NCBI RefSeq assembly: GCF_020181035.1
Contig: NZ_JAIQYY010000034.1
Span: forward strand, 1 to 59,192
Reading direction: 5' to 3'
DNA from: Streptomyces sp. CoH27
Lineage (GTDB): Bacteria; Actinomycetota; Actinomycetes; Streptomycetales; Streptomycetaceae
DNA length: 59,192 nucleotides
The notes beneath the pieces were generated by a model. It was not told where the DNA came from. It was given only the letters and a program-made list of their open reading frames with translations, and searched no databases. Numbering within the stretch: the first letter of the stretch is position 1; every line of letters begins with the position of its first letter. Of the stretch, positions 52,276 through 59,192 are shown one piece after another. The translations under genes and the position numbers were made by a program.

Positions 52276-52851
52276 TCAGACGTTGACGCCGTAGTCCTGG
52301 ACGATGCCGTGCAGACCGGAGGCATAGCCCTGGCCGATGGCGCGGATCTTCCATTCACCGCCGTACCGGTAGAGCTCGCCGAAGACCATCGCAGTCTCGG
52401 TGGACGCGTCCTCGGTCAGGTCGTAACGGGCGATCTCGCGGCCGTCGGCCTGGTTGACGACGCGGATGAAGACGTCGCGGACCTGACCGAAGTTCTGCCC
52501 GCGCTGCTCGGCCTCGTAGATGGAGACCGGGAAGGCGATCCTCTCCACCTGAAGCGGGACCGCGGCGAGATCGACCTGGATCTGCTCGTCGTCACCGTGA
52601 CTGCCGCCGGTGAGGTTGTCACCCGAGTGCACGACCGAACCGTCCGGACTACGGAGGTTGTTGTAGAACACGAAGTGCTGGTCGGACAAGACCTTCCCGG
52701 ACGCGTCGCACAGCAGCGCGGAGGCGTCCAGATCGTGGTCGGCGCCCGTGGTGGTGCGTACGGCCCAGCCGAGCCCGACGGTTACGGCGGTCAGTCCCGG
52801 CGCCTCCTTGCTCAGCGAGACATTGCCGCCCTTGGCCAGGGTCACGCCCAT
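52276..52851 (-). CDS. TerD-family protein
   Basis: A 191-residue TerD-domain protein, complete from MGVTLAKGGNVSLSKEAPGL to YRYGGEWKIRAIGQGYASGL. It has the acidic Ca2+-binding segments DHDLDASALLCDASGKV and SHGDDEQIQVDL. TerD proteins are cytoplasmic or peripheral stress proteins linked with tellurite and other stresses and with Ca2+ binding. Streptomyces has many paralogues. Here it stands alone, not in a ter operon. Confidence 0.94.
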   Translation of the reverse strand: MGVTLAKGGNVSLSKEAPGLTAVTVGLGWAVRTTTGADHDLDASALLCDASGKVLSDQHFVFYNNLRSPDGSVVHSGDNLTGGSHGDDEQIQVDLAAVPLQVERIAFPVSIYEAEQRGQNFGQVRDVFIRVVNQADGREIARYDLTEDASTETAMVFGELYRYGGEWKIRAIGQGYASGLHGIVQDYGVNV

Positions 52852-52913
52852 GAGATGTCCTCCCGCGATGATGGTGGGTAGGGTGCCGCCTCTGCGGCTT
52901 CCGTGCCTGCGTG

Positions 52914-53630
52914 CTATCGCAGTCGCGGAGGTGTGGGGCCGATGAAGCCCGGACTGCCAGGATTGTCACCGTCGGCGCCTGCCCAGCCGGCGGCTGCCTC
53001 GTGAGCGGAACGGACGGCTTCTTCTGCCATGTGCTCCTGTTCCAGGAGGCTGAGGAGGAACGGCACCATGCCGCGCTCCAGCAGCGCCGCCTGCCACGCA
53101 TCCCACGCCTGACGCACGCGCGGATCTCTGCCGCCATGGTCCGCGTGTCCCGTCGACGACCGGTTGCGCGCCGCGGCGACCAACAGCCATATGAGATCGG
53201 CGACCCCGGATCCGACGGCCACGACGGCGGCGACCGCCCCTGCGGTGACCAGGGCGTCGCCGATGTGCCGGGCCTGATCCAGGGCGCGCAGCCCATACCC
53301 GAACACCAGGAACACGGCCCCCGCCATGGCCGAAAGGCTCGGCACGAACACGGCCAGCACCGGCAGGATCCCGCCTGCCGAACGTGAGGCAGCGCTTTCG
53401 TCGTGCTGGGCGGACGCTCCCTTCAGCTCAAGATAGTCCTGGTACTCGACTCCGGCTGCGGCCGTGATCGTTTCTCGCGCCGCCAGCGCCCGGGCACGCA
53501 GGTCCTCACGGGTGGCCCTCCCCGCATGCCGACGCAGCGCCTGACTCACTTCCGGAGAGTCCAGGGCTCGGTCCAGGATCCGTTCGAAGGCGGCACCACC
53601 ACTTGCCGGCAAACGGTCGGGCGTGGACAT
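52914..53630 (-). CDS. Hypothetical membrane protein
   Basis: A 238-residue protein: a helical soluble N-terminus (about 1-80, AFERILDRALDSPEVSQALR), two membrane helices (about 90-115, ILPVLAVFVPSLSAMAGAV; 130-160, VTAGAVAAVVAVGSGVADLI), and a cytoplasmic helical tail. Met 53630 is chosen for GGGGAG 7 nt upstream; an earlier Met at 53729 is in frame but has no such site. It lies upstream of terD on the same strand (62-bp gap). Function not recognised. Confidence 0.75.
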   Translation of the reverse strand: MSTPDRLPASGGAAFERILDRALDSPEVSQALRRHAGRATREDLRARALAARETITAAAGVEYQDYLELKGASAQHDESAASRSAGGILPVLAVFVPSLSAMAGAVFLVFGYGLRALDQARHIGDALVTAGAVAAVVAVGSGVADLIWLLVAAARNRSSTGHADHGGRDPRVRQAWDAWQAALLERGMVPFLLSLLEQEHMAEEAVRSAHEAAAGWAGADGDNPGSPGFIGPTPPRLR

Positions 53631-53909
53631 GTGTGGCTCCCCGTTGGAAGTGAAGAGGGTCCCGGCGACGGCAGGCAAACCTGAAGGGAGATGCCGCGCA
53701 CCGTCTTCTGGGACCGACGCGACAGGCATCGTAATGATTCTCTAATTGCGCAACTATGAAACCTTAGTCAAGCATGGACGACGGCTCGCCGGACAAGAGG
53801 CGCGACCGGCATTGGACGCGGCATCGGGGACGTGGAACCGGTGGCGCCGAGCCGCCGTACACAAAGCACATGTGGTACGCAGCGACTTGAAAGGCTGTAG
53901 GTGCATACG

Positions 53910-54035
53910 ATGAGCCAGCCCCATGACATGGCCGCCCCGCTCCTGGCGGGCGCAGGACTCCGGATCGTCCTCGTCGTCGTGATGGTAGGCGTCGCGGCGT
54001 CTGCTGTGGTCCTGCTGCGCGCTTATTGCAAGTAG
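53910..54035 (+). CDS. Possible 41-residue single-helix membrane peptide
   Basis: ATG 53910 to TAG 54035. MSQPHDMAAPLLAGAGLRIV is followed by a strongly hydrophobic stretch (LVVVMVGVAASAVVLL) and RAYCK. The ribosome binding site is weak. It lies alone in the gap before the MgtE-like gene, on the same strand. Confidence 0.35.
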   Translation: MSQPHDMAAPLLAGAGLRIVLVVVMVGVAASAVVLLRAYCK

Positions 54036-54111
54036 AACGGCCATCACCCGGACGCGGGACACGAAAAGGCGCTTCTGTCCCAATTTGCCGATGTGTGTCT
54101 AGCGTGGGGGT

Positions 54112-55401
54112 GTGGACCGTGTCGTACGTCTCGCACAACTTCTCCGCCGACCGGTAGTCGGCGGAGAAGGCGAGGTGGTGGGGCGGCTCGCCGATGTCAT
54201 CGTGCGCCTCCGGGGACGCGACTATCCGCTGGTCACCGGCCTGGTCGCACGAGTGGGCGGGCGCGAGGTCTTCCTGCCGGCCGAGCAGGTCGCGGACCTG
54301 GACGTGGAGAAGATCACGCTGGCGAGCCCCCGGGTGGACCTTCGCCACTTCGAGCGACGCGAGGGCGAGGTGCTGCTGCGGTCGGACGTGCTGGGCCACA
54401 GAGTGATCGACGTGGCCGATGTCGAGCTGGTCCGGGCATACGACATCGAACTGGAGCAGCGGCTCGACCAATGGGTCCTGACCTGTCTGGACACGCGGAG
54501 ACCGCCGCGCCTGTGGAGTTTCCGCCGAGGGCGTGCCAGGCAGCCCGACTGGCGGGACTGGAAGTCCTTCGAACCGCTGATCGGCCACGCCCGTTCCGCC
54601 CGGGTACGGGGGCCGTTCGCCCGCCTCGGGAAGCTGAGGCCCGCGGACCTCGCCGATCTGCTGGAGGATGCCAACCGCGTCGAGTCGCGCGAGATCCTCC
54701 AGACCGTGCACGCCGACCCCGAACTCGAGGCCGACGTGTTCGAGGAGCTGGAGCCGGACTCACAGACCCGGCTGCTGGGCGAACGCAGTGACGCCGAGAT
54801 CGCCCAGGTCCTCGCCCGGATGCGTGCCGACGACGCCGCGGATGCCCTGAACGAGCTGCCGCAGAGCCGGCGCCAGCCCGTCCTGGACGCGCTTCCCGCC
54901 GGGCAGCGCACCAAGGTGCTGACGTTGATGGGGTTCAATCCCTCCAGTGCCGGCGGTCTGATGGCGCTCGATGTTCTGGCCATGGCGGGCAACCGCTCCG
55001 TCGAGCAGGCACTGCGGGCGGCGGGTGAGGCCCGCACCATGCAGCCGCAGGCGTTGACCAGCGTGTACCTGGTCGGGGAAGGGAATCGGCTGCTCGGCGT
55101 GGTCACCCTCGTGGAACTGCTCCAGGCCGATCCTGCCGTTCGGCTGGACGAGGTGGCCGACCATGATCCGGTCCGGGCCGGGCCGGACACCGACGTCGAG
55201 GACGTCGCCCTGCTCATGACCGACTACAACCTGCTCACCGTCCCCGTGGTCGACGACGAAGACCGCGTCCTGGGCGTCATCACGGTCGACGACGTCCTGG
55301 AGACAGTGATCCCGGAGGACTGGCGCCGACGCGAGCCCGCCCCGCACCCGGCCCACCGCAGGGAGGAATCCAGCCCGCACGACACGCTCCCCGGATCATG
55401 A
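54112..55401 (+). CDS. MgtE-type cytoplasmic regulator: PRC-like + MgtE_N + two CBS
   Basis: A 429-residue soluble protein. It has a PRC-barrel-like N-terminus (about 1-80, VVGGEGEVVGRLADVIVRL), then an MgtE_N superhelical domain (about 170-275, LRPADLADLLEDANRVESRE, MRADDAADALNELPQ). Two CBS motifs follow (about 280-340 and 345-405, LLTVPVVDDEDRVLGVITVD). This is the Mg2+-sensing cytoplasmic part of the MgtE channel without its membrane domain. GTG 54112 is the start. The stop overlaps the Nramp-type transporter start by ATGA (55398-55401), so the two are translated together. I infer it gates or senses Mg2+ for that transporter. Confidence 0.9.
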   Translation: MDRVVRLAQLLRRPVVGGEGEVVGRLADVIVRLRGRDYPLVTGLVARVGGREVFLPAEQVADLDVEKITLASPRVDLRHFERREGEVLLRSDVLGHRVIDVADVELVRAYDIELEQRLDQWVLTCLDTRRPPRLWSFRRGRARQPDWRDWKSFEPLIGHARSARVRGPFARLGKLRPADLADLLEDANRVESREILQTVHADPELEADVFEELEPDSQTRLLGERSDAEIAQVLARMRADDAADALNELPQSRRQPVLDALPAGQRTKVLTLMGFNPSSAGGLMALDVLAMAGNRSVEQALRAAGEARTMQPQALTSVYLVGEGNRLLGVVTLVELLQADPAVRLDEVADHDPVRAGPDTDVEDVALLMTDYNLLTVPVVDDEDRVLGVITVDDVLETVIPEDWRRREPAPHPAHRREESSPHDTLPGS

Positions 55402-57302
55402 GCGCGGACGACCGGCCCGCAGGTGCATCCGGCCACCCCGAGCCCCCGGGCCGGCCCGATCGGCCCACCCGCCCGACACCTCCGACCGACCGCCCCGGAC
55501 CGGAGCGTCCGAAGCCTGCGCACCGCACCGAGCCGCCCGCCGGACCGGGACCCCCGACCACTGCGGCGCGCGAACCCACCCCGGAGACACCGGAGCGGAA
55601 GCGTGCGACGGGGCCACCGGAGCGCAGGCATCCGGTCGGGCCGCCGCCCAAGCGACCCGCCGAAGCCGCCGCCCGGAAAGCCGCCCACCGGCCCGCACGG
55701 CCCGGCGTTCTGCTCGACGAGGCCCACCTCGGCGAGATCCAGGGCGCCTTCGGCCGCGTCCCCGGCGAACGCGGTGAGGAACGGCCCGGCTTCAAGGCCC
55801 GGCTGCTGACACTGCTGGCCATCGTCGGGCCCGGCATCATCGTGATGGTCGGTGACAACGACGCGGGCGGCGTGGCCACCTACGCGCAGGCGGGCCAGAA
55901 CTACGGCTACTCGCTGCTGTGGGTGCTGCTCCTGCTCATCCCCGTGCTGATCGTCAATCAGGAGATGGTCGTACGACTGGGCGCGGTCACCGGCGTCGGC
56001 CACGCCCGCCTGATCACCGAGCGGTTCGGTCGGTTCTGGGGCTGGTTCAGTGTCGGTGACCTCTTCCTGCTGAACTTCCTCACCATCGTGACCGAGTTCA
56101 TCGGCGTCTCCCTGGCCGCCGGCTATCTCGGCGTCTCGCAGTACGTCGTGGTCCCGGTGGCCGCCGTCGTCCTGGTCGCCGTGACCGCGAGCGGTTCCTT
56201 CCGCCGCTGGGAGCGTGCGATGTTCGCCTTCATCGGCGCCAGCCTGCTGTTGATCCCGCTGACCCTGATGTCCGGGCCGCGGTGGGGTCACGTGGCCCGC
56301 GCCTTCGTTGTGCCCGGGGTCCAGGGCGGCGTCAGCAGCGAGGCCGTCCTGCTGATCATCGCGATCGTCGGTACGACCGTCGCGCCGTGGCAGTTGTTCT
56401 TCCAGCAGTCGAATGTCATCGACAAGCGCATCACCCCGCGCTTCATCGGCTACGAGCGTACCGACACGGTGATCGGCTCTGTCGTGGTCGTCGCGGGCGC
56501 CGCGGCGTTGATCATGATCGCCGACTTCGCGGCCCGCGGCACCGCCGCCCATGGTCACTTCACCGACGCCGCCGGAGTCGCCGACGCCCTCGGCCGGCAC
56601 GACCCCGTGCTGGGCGTGCTGTTCGCGATCGTCCTGCTGGACGCCAGCATCATCGGGGCGGCCGCCGTCACCCTGGCCACCAGCTACGCCTTCGGCGACG
56701 TCTTCAACCTCCGTCACTCACTGCACCGCAGCTTCGGCGAGGCCAAGCGGTTCTACGGCTCCTACAGCCTGCTGGTCCTGGTCGCAGCGGCCATCGTGCT
56801 GATCCCGGGCGCGCCGCTGGGTCTGATCACCGAGGCCGTCCAGGCCCTGGCGGGGCTGCTGCTGCCGTCCGCGAGCGTGTTCCTGCTCCTGCTGTGCAAC
56901 GACACCGAAGTACTCGGTCCCTGGGTGAACCCGCGCTGGCTGAACGTGCTCGCCACCGTCATCATCGCCGTCCTGCTGATGCTCTCCGGCACACTGATGG
57001 CGACCACTCTCTTCCCTGCGGTCAACGTCACCCGGCTCGCGATCTGGCTGGCCATCGCACTGGTCACGAGCCTGATCGCGGCCGGTGTCGCGCTCCGCGC
57101 CGCCCGGCGCCGCGCGCCCGCACGGCCGACGCCCGTGCTGTCGCGGGCCGAGAAGCTCGCCTGGCGCATGCCGCCCCTGGCGCTCCTACGGCCGGTGCGC
57201 TGGTCCGCGGGAACCCGCCTCGGCATGATGGCACTGCGCGGCTATCTGATCCTCAGCGCCCTGCTCCTGCTGATCAAGGCGATCCGGCTCGGCGGCTCCT
57301 GA
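55398..57302 (+). CDS. Atypical Nramp-family transporter (probable Mg2+ type)
   Basis: A 634-residue protein with a Pro/Arg-rich N-terminal extension of about 110 residues, then 11 membrane helices. Helix 1 reads GPGIIVMVGDNDAGGVATYA, with DAGG (about 155-158) where Mn/Fe Nramps have DPGN. Helix 6 reads GTTVAPWQLFFQQSN, with APW (about 329-331) where Mn/Fe Nramps have MPH. Loss of the Asn and Met ligands is known for Nramp-related magnesium transporters. The translational coupling to an MgtE-type regulator supports Mg2+ as substrate (inference). It is followed by a convergent gene after 24 bp. Confidence 0.9.
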   Translation: MSADDRPAGASGHPEPPGRPDRPTRPTPPTDRPGPERPKPAHRTEPPAGPGPPTTAAREPTPETPERKRATGPPERRHPVGPPPKRPAEAAARKAAHRPARPGVLLDEAHLGEIQGAFGRVPGERGEERPGFKARLLTLLAIVGPGIIVMVGDNDAGGVATYAQAGQNYGYSLLWVLLLLIPVLIVNQEMVVRLGAVTGVGHARLITERFGRFWGWFSVGDLFLLNFLTIVTEFIGVSLAAGYLGVSQYVVVPVAAVVLVAVTASGSFRRWERAMFAFIGASLLLIPLTLMSGPRWGHVARAFVVPGVQGGVSSEAVLLIIAIVGTTVAPWQLFFQQSNVIDKRITPRFIGYERTDTVIGSVVVVAGAAALIMIADFAARGTAAHGHFTDAAGVADALGRHDPVLGVLFAIVLLDASIIGAAAVTLATSYAFGDVFNLRHSLHRSFGEAKRFYGSYSLLVLVAAAIVLIPGAPLGLITEAVQALAGLLLPSASVFLLLLCNDTEVLGPWVNPRWLNVLATVIIAVLLMLSGTLMATTLFPAVNVTRLAIWLAIALVTSLIAAGVALRAARRRAPARPTPVLSRAEKLAWRMPPLALLRPVRWSAGTRLGMMALRGYLILSALLLLIKAIRLGGS

Positions 57303-57326
57303 ACCAGGACCAGCGGTCCCGATCGA

Positions 57327-57767
57327 TCAGTGACGTTGCCGGGCGGCATCGACCAGGAGGTGGGTGATTCCGGCGGGGAGGTTCAGATGGTGCTCGATCC
57401 AGTGGGCGTCCTGGCCGTGGGTGGCGAAGACCCACGCGGTGTACAGGGTGTTGAGACTGGGCGCGTCCTTGCCGAGCAGACACGGGCGCACGTCCTCCAT
57501 CGGGAAACCCTCCAGCGTATCGGCGGTGAACCACGACTCGTCGACCGTCTCTGTCAGACTCCGGCGGCGCTGACGGGTCGCGCCGCGGTGGCTGTGCCAC
57601 AGGGCCGCCACCACGACGAACGTGGCGGTGCCCGCGCCGATGAGGGCCCCGCTGACGAGCGGCCGGTCCCGGGCCGGTGCGGTGGCCAGCGCGGTCATCT
57701 CCAGCACCATCAGAATGATCACTCCCACCAGGGCGGTGACCTCGCCGGTGTGAGGCAGGGTCCTCAT
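57327..57767 (-). CDS. Small membrane protein with conserved C-terminal domain
   Basis: A 146-residue protein: two helices (about 8-28, ALVGVIILMVLEMTALATAP; 34-58, LVSGALIGAGTATFVVVAAL), then a soluble part with ESWFTADTLEGFPMEDVRPC and LNTLYTAWVFATHGQDAHWI. The start at 57767 is chosen for GGGAGA 6 nt upstream. It lies 105 bp downstream of the MgtC-like gene on the same strand, so perhaps in an operon. Not recognised. Confidence 0.75.
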   Translation of the reverse strand: MRTLPHTGEVTALVGVIILMVLEMTALATAPARDRPLVSGALIGAGTATFVVVAALWHSHRGATRQRRRSLTETVDESWFTADTLEGFPMEDVRPCLLGKDAPSLNTLYTAWVFATHGQDAHWIEHHLNLPAGITHLLVDAARQRH

Positions 57768-57872
57768 GACGCTCTCCCTTCGGCTTCCATCCTGGCCCGT
57801 CACCGGACCGATGTCCTGGTGCCGGACGGTCCCTGCCGGTACCGGGCGGCAGGAGGGCGTTGCCCTGGTGCG

Positions 57873-58604
57873 TCAGGCCAGTGCCCGGGGTCGTTCCCGC
57901 TCGGGCTCCTCGTCGTCCACGTGCCAGTGCAGGTCGCTCACGCCCGGCTCCAGGGACAGCCGGGCGATGACCTGCTCCAGCGCAGCGGCGACATCGCCGT
58001 TGATCGTGACCGCGGCCCGCAGGCTGGCGCTCTCCCCCTCGCGGCGGGCGCGCAGCCCGGTGGGGGCGAGTCCGGATGTGGTCAGGGTCTGCAGCAGCAG
58101 GGCGCGCAGGTGGGTCTCGGCCGTGCGCTCGCACACCAGGTGCACGGTGGGGCGGACGGTGGCGTCGGGATCGGTCCCGGAGGCGGGAGCCCGGTCCAGC
58201 AGCCGCCCGGCCGGCCGGAGCACCACATGGACGGCCAGGACCACCACGGTGCCGAGGCCGGCCAGGCTCAGCTTGCCGGAGGCGGCCAGTACTCCGACGG
58301 CCGCCGAGCACCACAGGGTGGCGGCGGTGTTCAGACCGCGCACCCCGGCGCCGTCGCGCAGGATCACGCCGCCGCCCAGGAATCCGATGCCGGACACGAC
58401 GTAGGAGGCGACCCTGGTGGGGCTGCCGGCGTCGCCGACGGCCTCGCTGTACAGCACGAACAGCGTGGCGCCGACGGCCACGAGCGCGTTGGTGCGCAGG
58501 CCGGCCATCCGGGCGCGCCACTGCCGTTCGACGCCGATCAGCGCCCCGCAGGCCACCCCCGTGGCGAGCCGGATGACGAAGTCATAAGTGGTCAGGGCGC
58601 GCAC
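57873..58604 (-). CDS. MgtC/SapB-family membrane protein
   Basis: A 243-residue protein with four or five helices in the first 135 residues. The family signature GVACGALIGVERQWRARMAG and GIGFLGGGVILRDGAGVRGL, then TAATLWCSAAVGVLAASG, is complete. The C-terminal ACT-like soluble domain (about 150-240) is also present. MgtC proteins modulate adaptation to low Mg2+ and intracellular ATP in other bacteria. The location just after an MgtE-like/Nramp Mg2+ system is a natural functional fit. Met 58604 is the family start. Confidence 0.92.
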   Translation of the reverse strand: MRALTTYDFVIRLATGVACGALIGVERQWRARMAGLRTNALVAVGATLFVLYSEAVGDAGSPTRVASYVVSGIGFLGGGVILRDGAGVRGLNTAATLWCSAAVGVLAASGKLSLAGLGTVVVLAVHVVLRPAGRLLDRAPASGTDPDATVRPTVHLVCERTAETHLRALLLQTLTTSGLAPTGLRARREGESASLRAAVTINGDVAAALEQVIARLSLEPGVSDLHWHVDDEEPERERPRALA

Positions 58605-58657
58605 GCGGCACCTCCGTCACGGTTGCAATGCCGACAGCGGATGGACTGCCGACGGGA

Positions 58658-59026
58658 TCAGGTAAGGGGCTGGAGGAACTCCAGGCGGTTCCCGACCGGG
58701 TCGGGGCTGTAGAACCGGCGGTGGCCGGGCAGGTTGTCGTCCCACACGACGGGAAATCCGTGGGCGGCGACACGCTCGGCAAAGGCGTCGATTCCCGTGA
58801 CGCGCAGCCCGGGGTGAGCCTTCATGGCGGGGCGGAAGGGGTCCTCGATGCCCAGGTGGAGCTGGACGGTGCCGTCGGGGGTGGCGAACCAACAGCCGCC
58901 GCGGGCGGCCAGGACCGGAGGCTTGGGGATCTCGGTCATGCCGAGGGCGCCGGTGTAGAACGCGCGGAGTGACTCCTCGCTGGCGGTCGGTGCGGCGAGC
59001 TGGACGTGGTCGAGAGCGGTGAGCAT
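58658..59026 (-). CDS. VOC-family (glyoxalase-like) protein
   Basis: A 122-residue single VOC domain: LTALDHVQLAAPTASEESLR (first metal-ligand His), LGMTEIPKPP, TPDGTVQLHLGIEDPF (second His), and PDPVGNRLEFLQPL (terminal Glu). It thus has the usual H-H-E ligand positions. The substrate cannot be inferred. It is upstream of the MgtC-like gene by 54 bp on the same strand. Confidence 0.88.
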   Translation of the reverse strand: MLTALDHVQLAAPTASEESLRAFYTGALGMTEIPKPPVLAARGGCWFATPDGTVQLHLGIEDPFRPAMKAHPGLRVTGIDAFAERVAAHGFPVVWDDNLPGHRRFYSPDPVGNRLEFLQPLT

Positions 59027-59075
59027 AGGACCGGCTTTCCTGTACGGGCTGTCGGTGGATGGTTCGCGGCGGCAT

Positions 59076-59098
59076 CCGGGGTGGCTCGGCCACCCCGG
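59076..59098 (-). terminator. GC hairpin between the partial gene and the VOC gene
   Basis: CCGGGGTGGC and GCCACCCCGG form a perfect 10-bp stem with a 3-nt loop, 19 bp after the stop of the partial gene at the window end. No U-tract. Confidence 0.65.
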
Positions 59099-59116
59099 AC
59101 AGCGGCGGCTCAGTGC

Positions 59117-59192
59117 TCAGTGGCCGAGGGCGACTTCGACGATCTTGATGACGACGAGGACCATGGCGATGAGGAGGTAGGTGCGCAGGGCG
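59117..59192 (-). CDS. C-terminal end of a membrane protein (partial)
   Basis: Only 24 residues and the stop are in the window: ALRTYLLIAMVLVVIKIVEV then ALGH. It is one hydrophobic helix with a Lys and a Glu inside, typical of a small Streptomyces membrane protein's last helix. The rest lies beyond the window; family not recognised. Confidence 0.55.
   Translation of the reverse strand, partial: ALRTYLLIAMVLVVIKIVEVALGH

Noticed and set aside
1..59192. CRISPR arrays, tRNA or rRNA genes, replication origin, prophage attachment sites
   Set aside because: No regularly spaced repeats, cloverleaf-type sequences with conserved T-loop, or iterons were seen on either strand.

Overview
The window looks like a chromosomal (probably arm or accessory) segment of a Streptomyces or close relative. 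It is uniformly very GC-rich, most genes have GGAGG-type ribosome binding sites, and many gene pairs are coupled by ATGA overlaps. The protein families are actinobacterial: Rv1733c-like, DUF1918, CBS-BON, MOSC, MgtC and a Tn3-family transposon of Streptomyces type.

About 0.6-40 kb is a 'dormancy island' resembling the DevR/DosR (OsdR) regulon of actinobacteria. From left to right it holds: a DUF1918-Usp-CBS-P2-ATPase-TrkA-TrkA operon (1.2-7.1 kb, all minus) beside a truncated nicotinate phosphoribosyltransferase; a secreted EEP hydrolase gene (8.2-9.3 kb); a complete nine-gene V/A-type ATPase operon (9.9-17.6 kb, minus) divergent from a CBS-BON gene; a DevR-like response regulator split by an IS630-derived cassette (18.6-20.4 kb); two tandem Usp genes (21.3-23.1 kb); a doubly broken arylsulfatase (24.2-26.5 kb); DUF202 and HdeD membrane proteins; an Rv1733c-like protein; a PNPOx-like flavoprotein and a frameshifted pyruvate phosphate dikinase (28-32.4 kb); further CBS-BON genes; a broken cyclic-nucleotide-binding protein; a GNAT/ADP-forming acyl-CoA synthetase fusion (35.2-37.9 kb); and a SHOCT/PepSY-like pair (39.4-40.2 kb). 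Nine copies of a 14-bp palindrome related to GGGCCnnnnGGCCC lie upstream of most of these operons, usually 76-113 bp from the start codon. I read it as the operator of the DevR/OsdR-type regulator, the same family as the gene broken in this window. The V-ATPase operon carries one copy.

At 40.5-45.0 kb sits a Tn3-family transposon: resolvase, res site, accessory ORF and a frameshifted transposase. The right part (45-59 kb) deals mainly with metals and membrane stress: a CtpI-like giant P-type ATPase with a Lys/Ala-rich partner, an ArsR regulator, TerD, and an MgtE-cytoplasmic-domain protein translationally coupled to an atypical Nramp transporter, followed by MgtC and a VOC protein.

An unusual number of genes carry single-base indels or nonsense changes, and there are remnants of IS5-type transposases, formate dehydrogenase, an MBL-fold hydrolase and a second Rv1733c-like gene. 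Either this island is decaying or the assembly has residual indel errors; raw reads would decide. No rRNA, tRNA or CRISPR array was seen.
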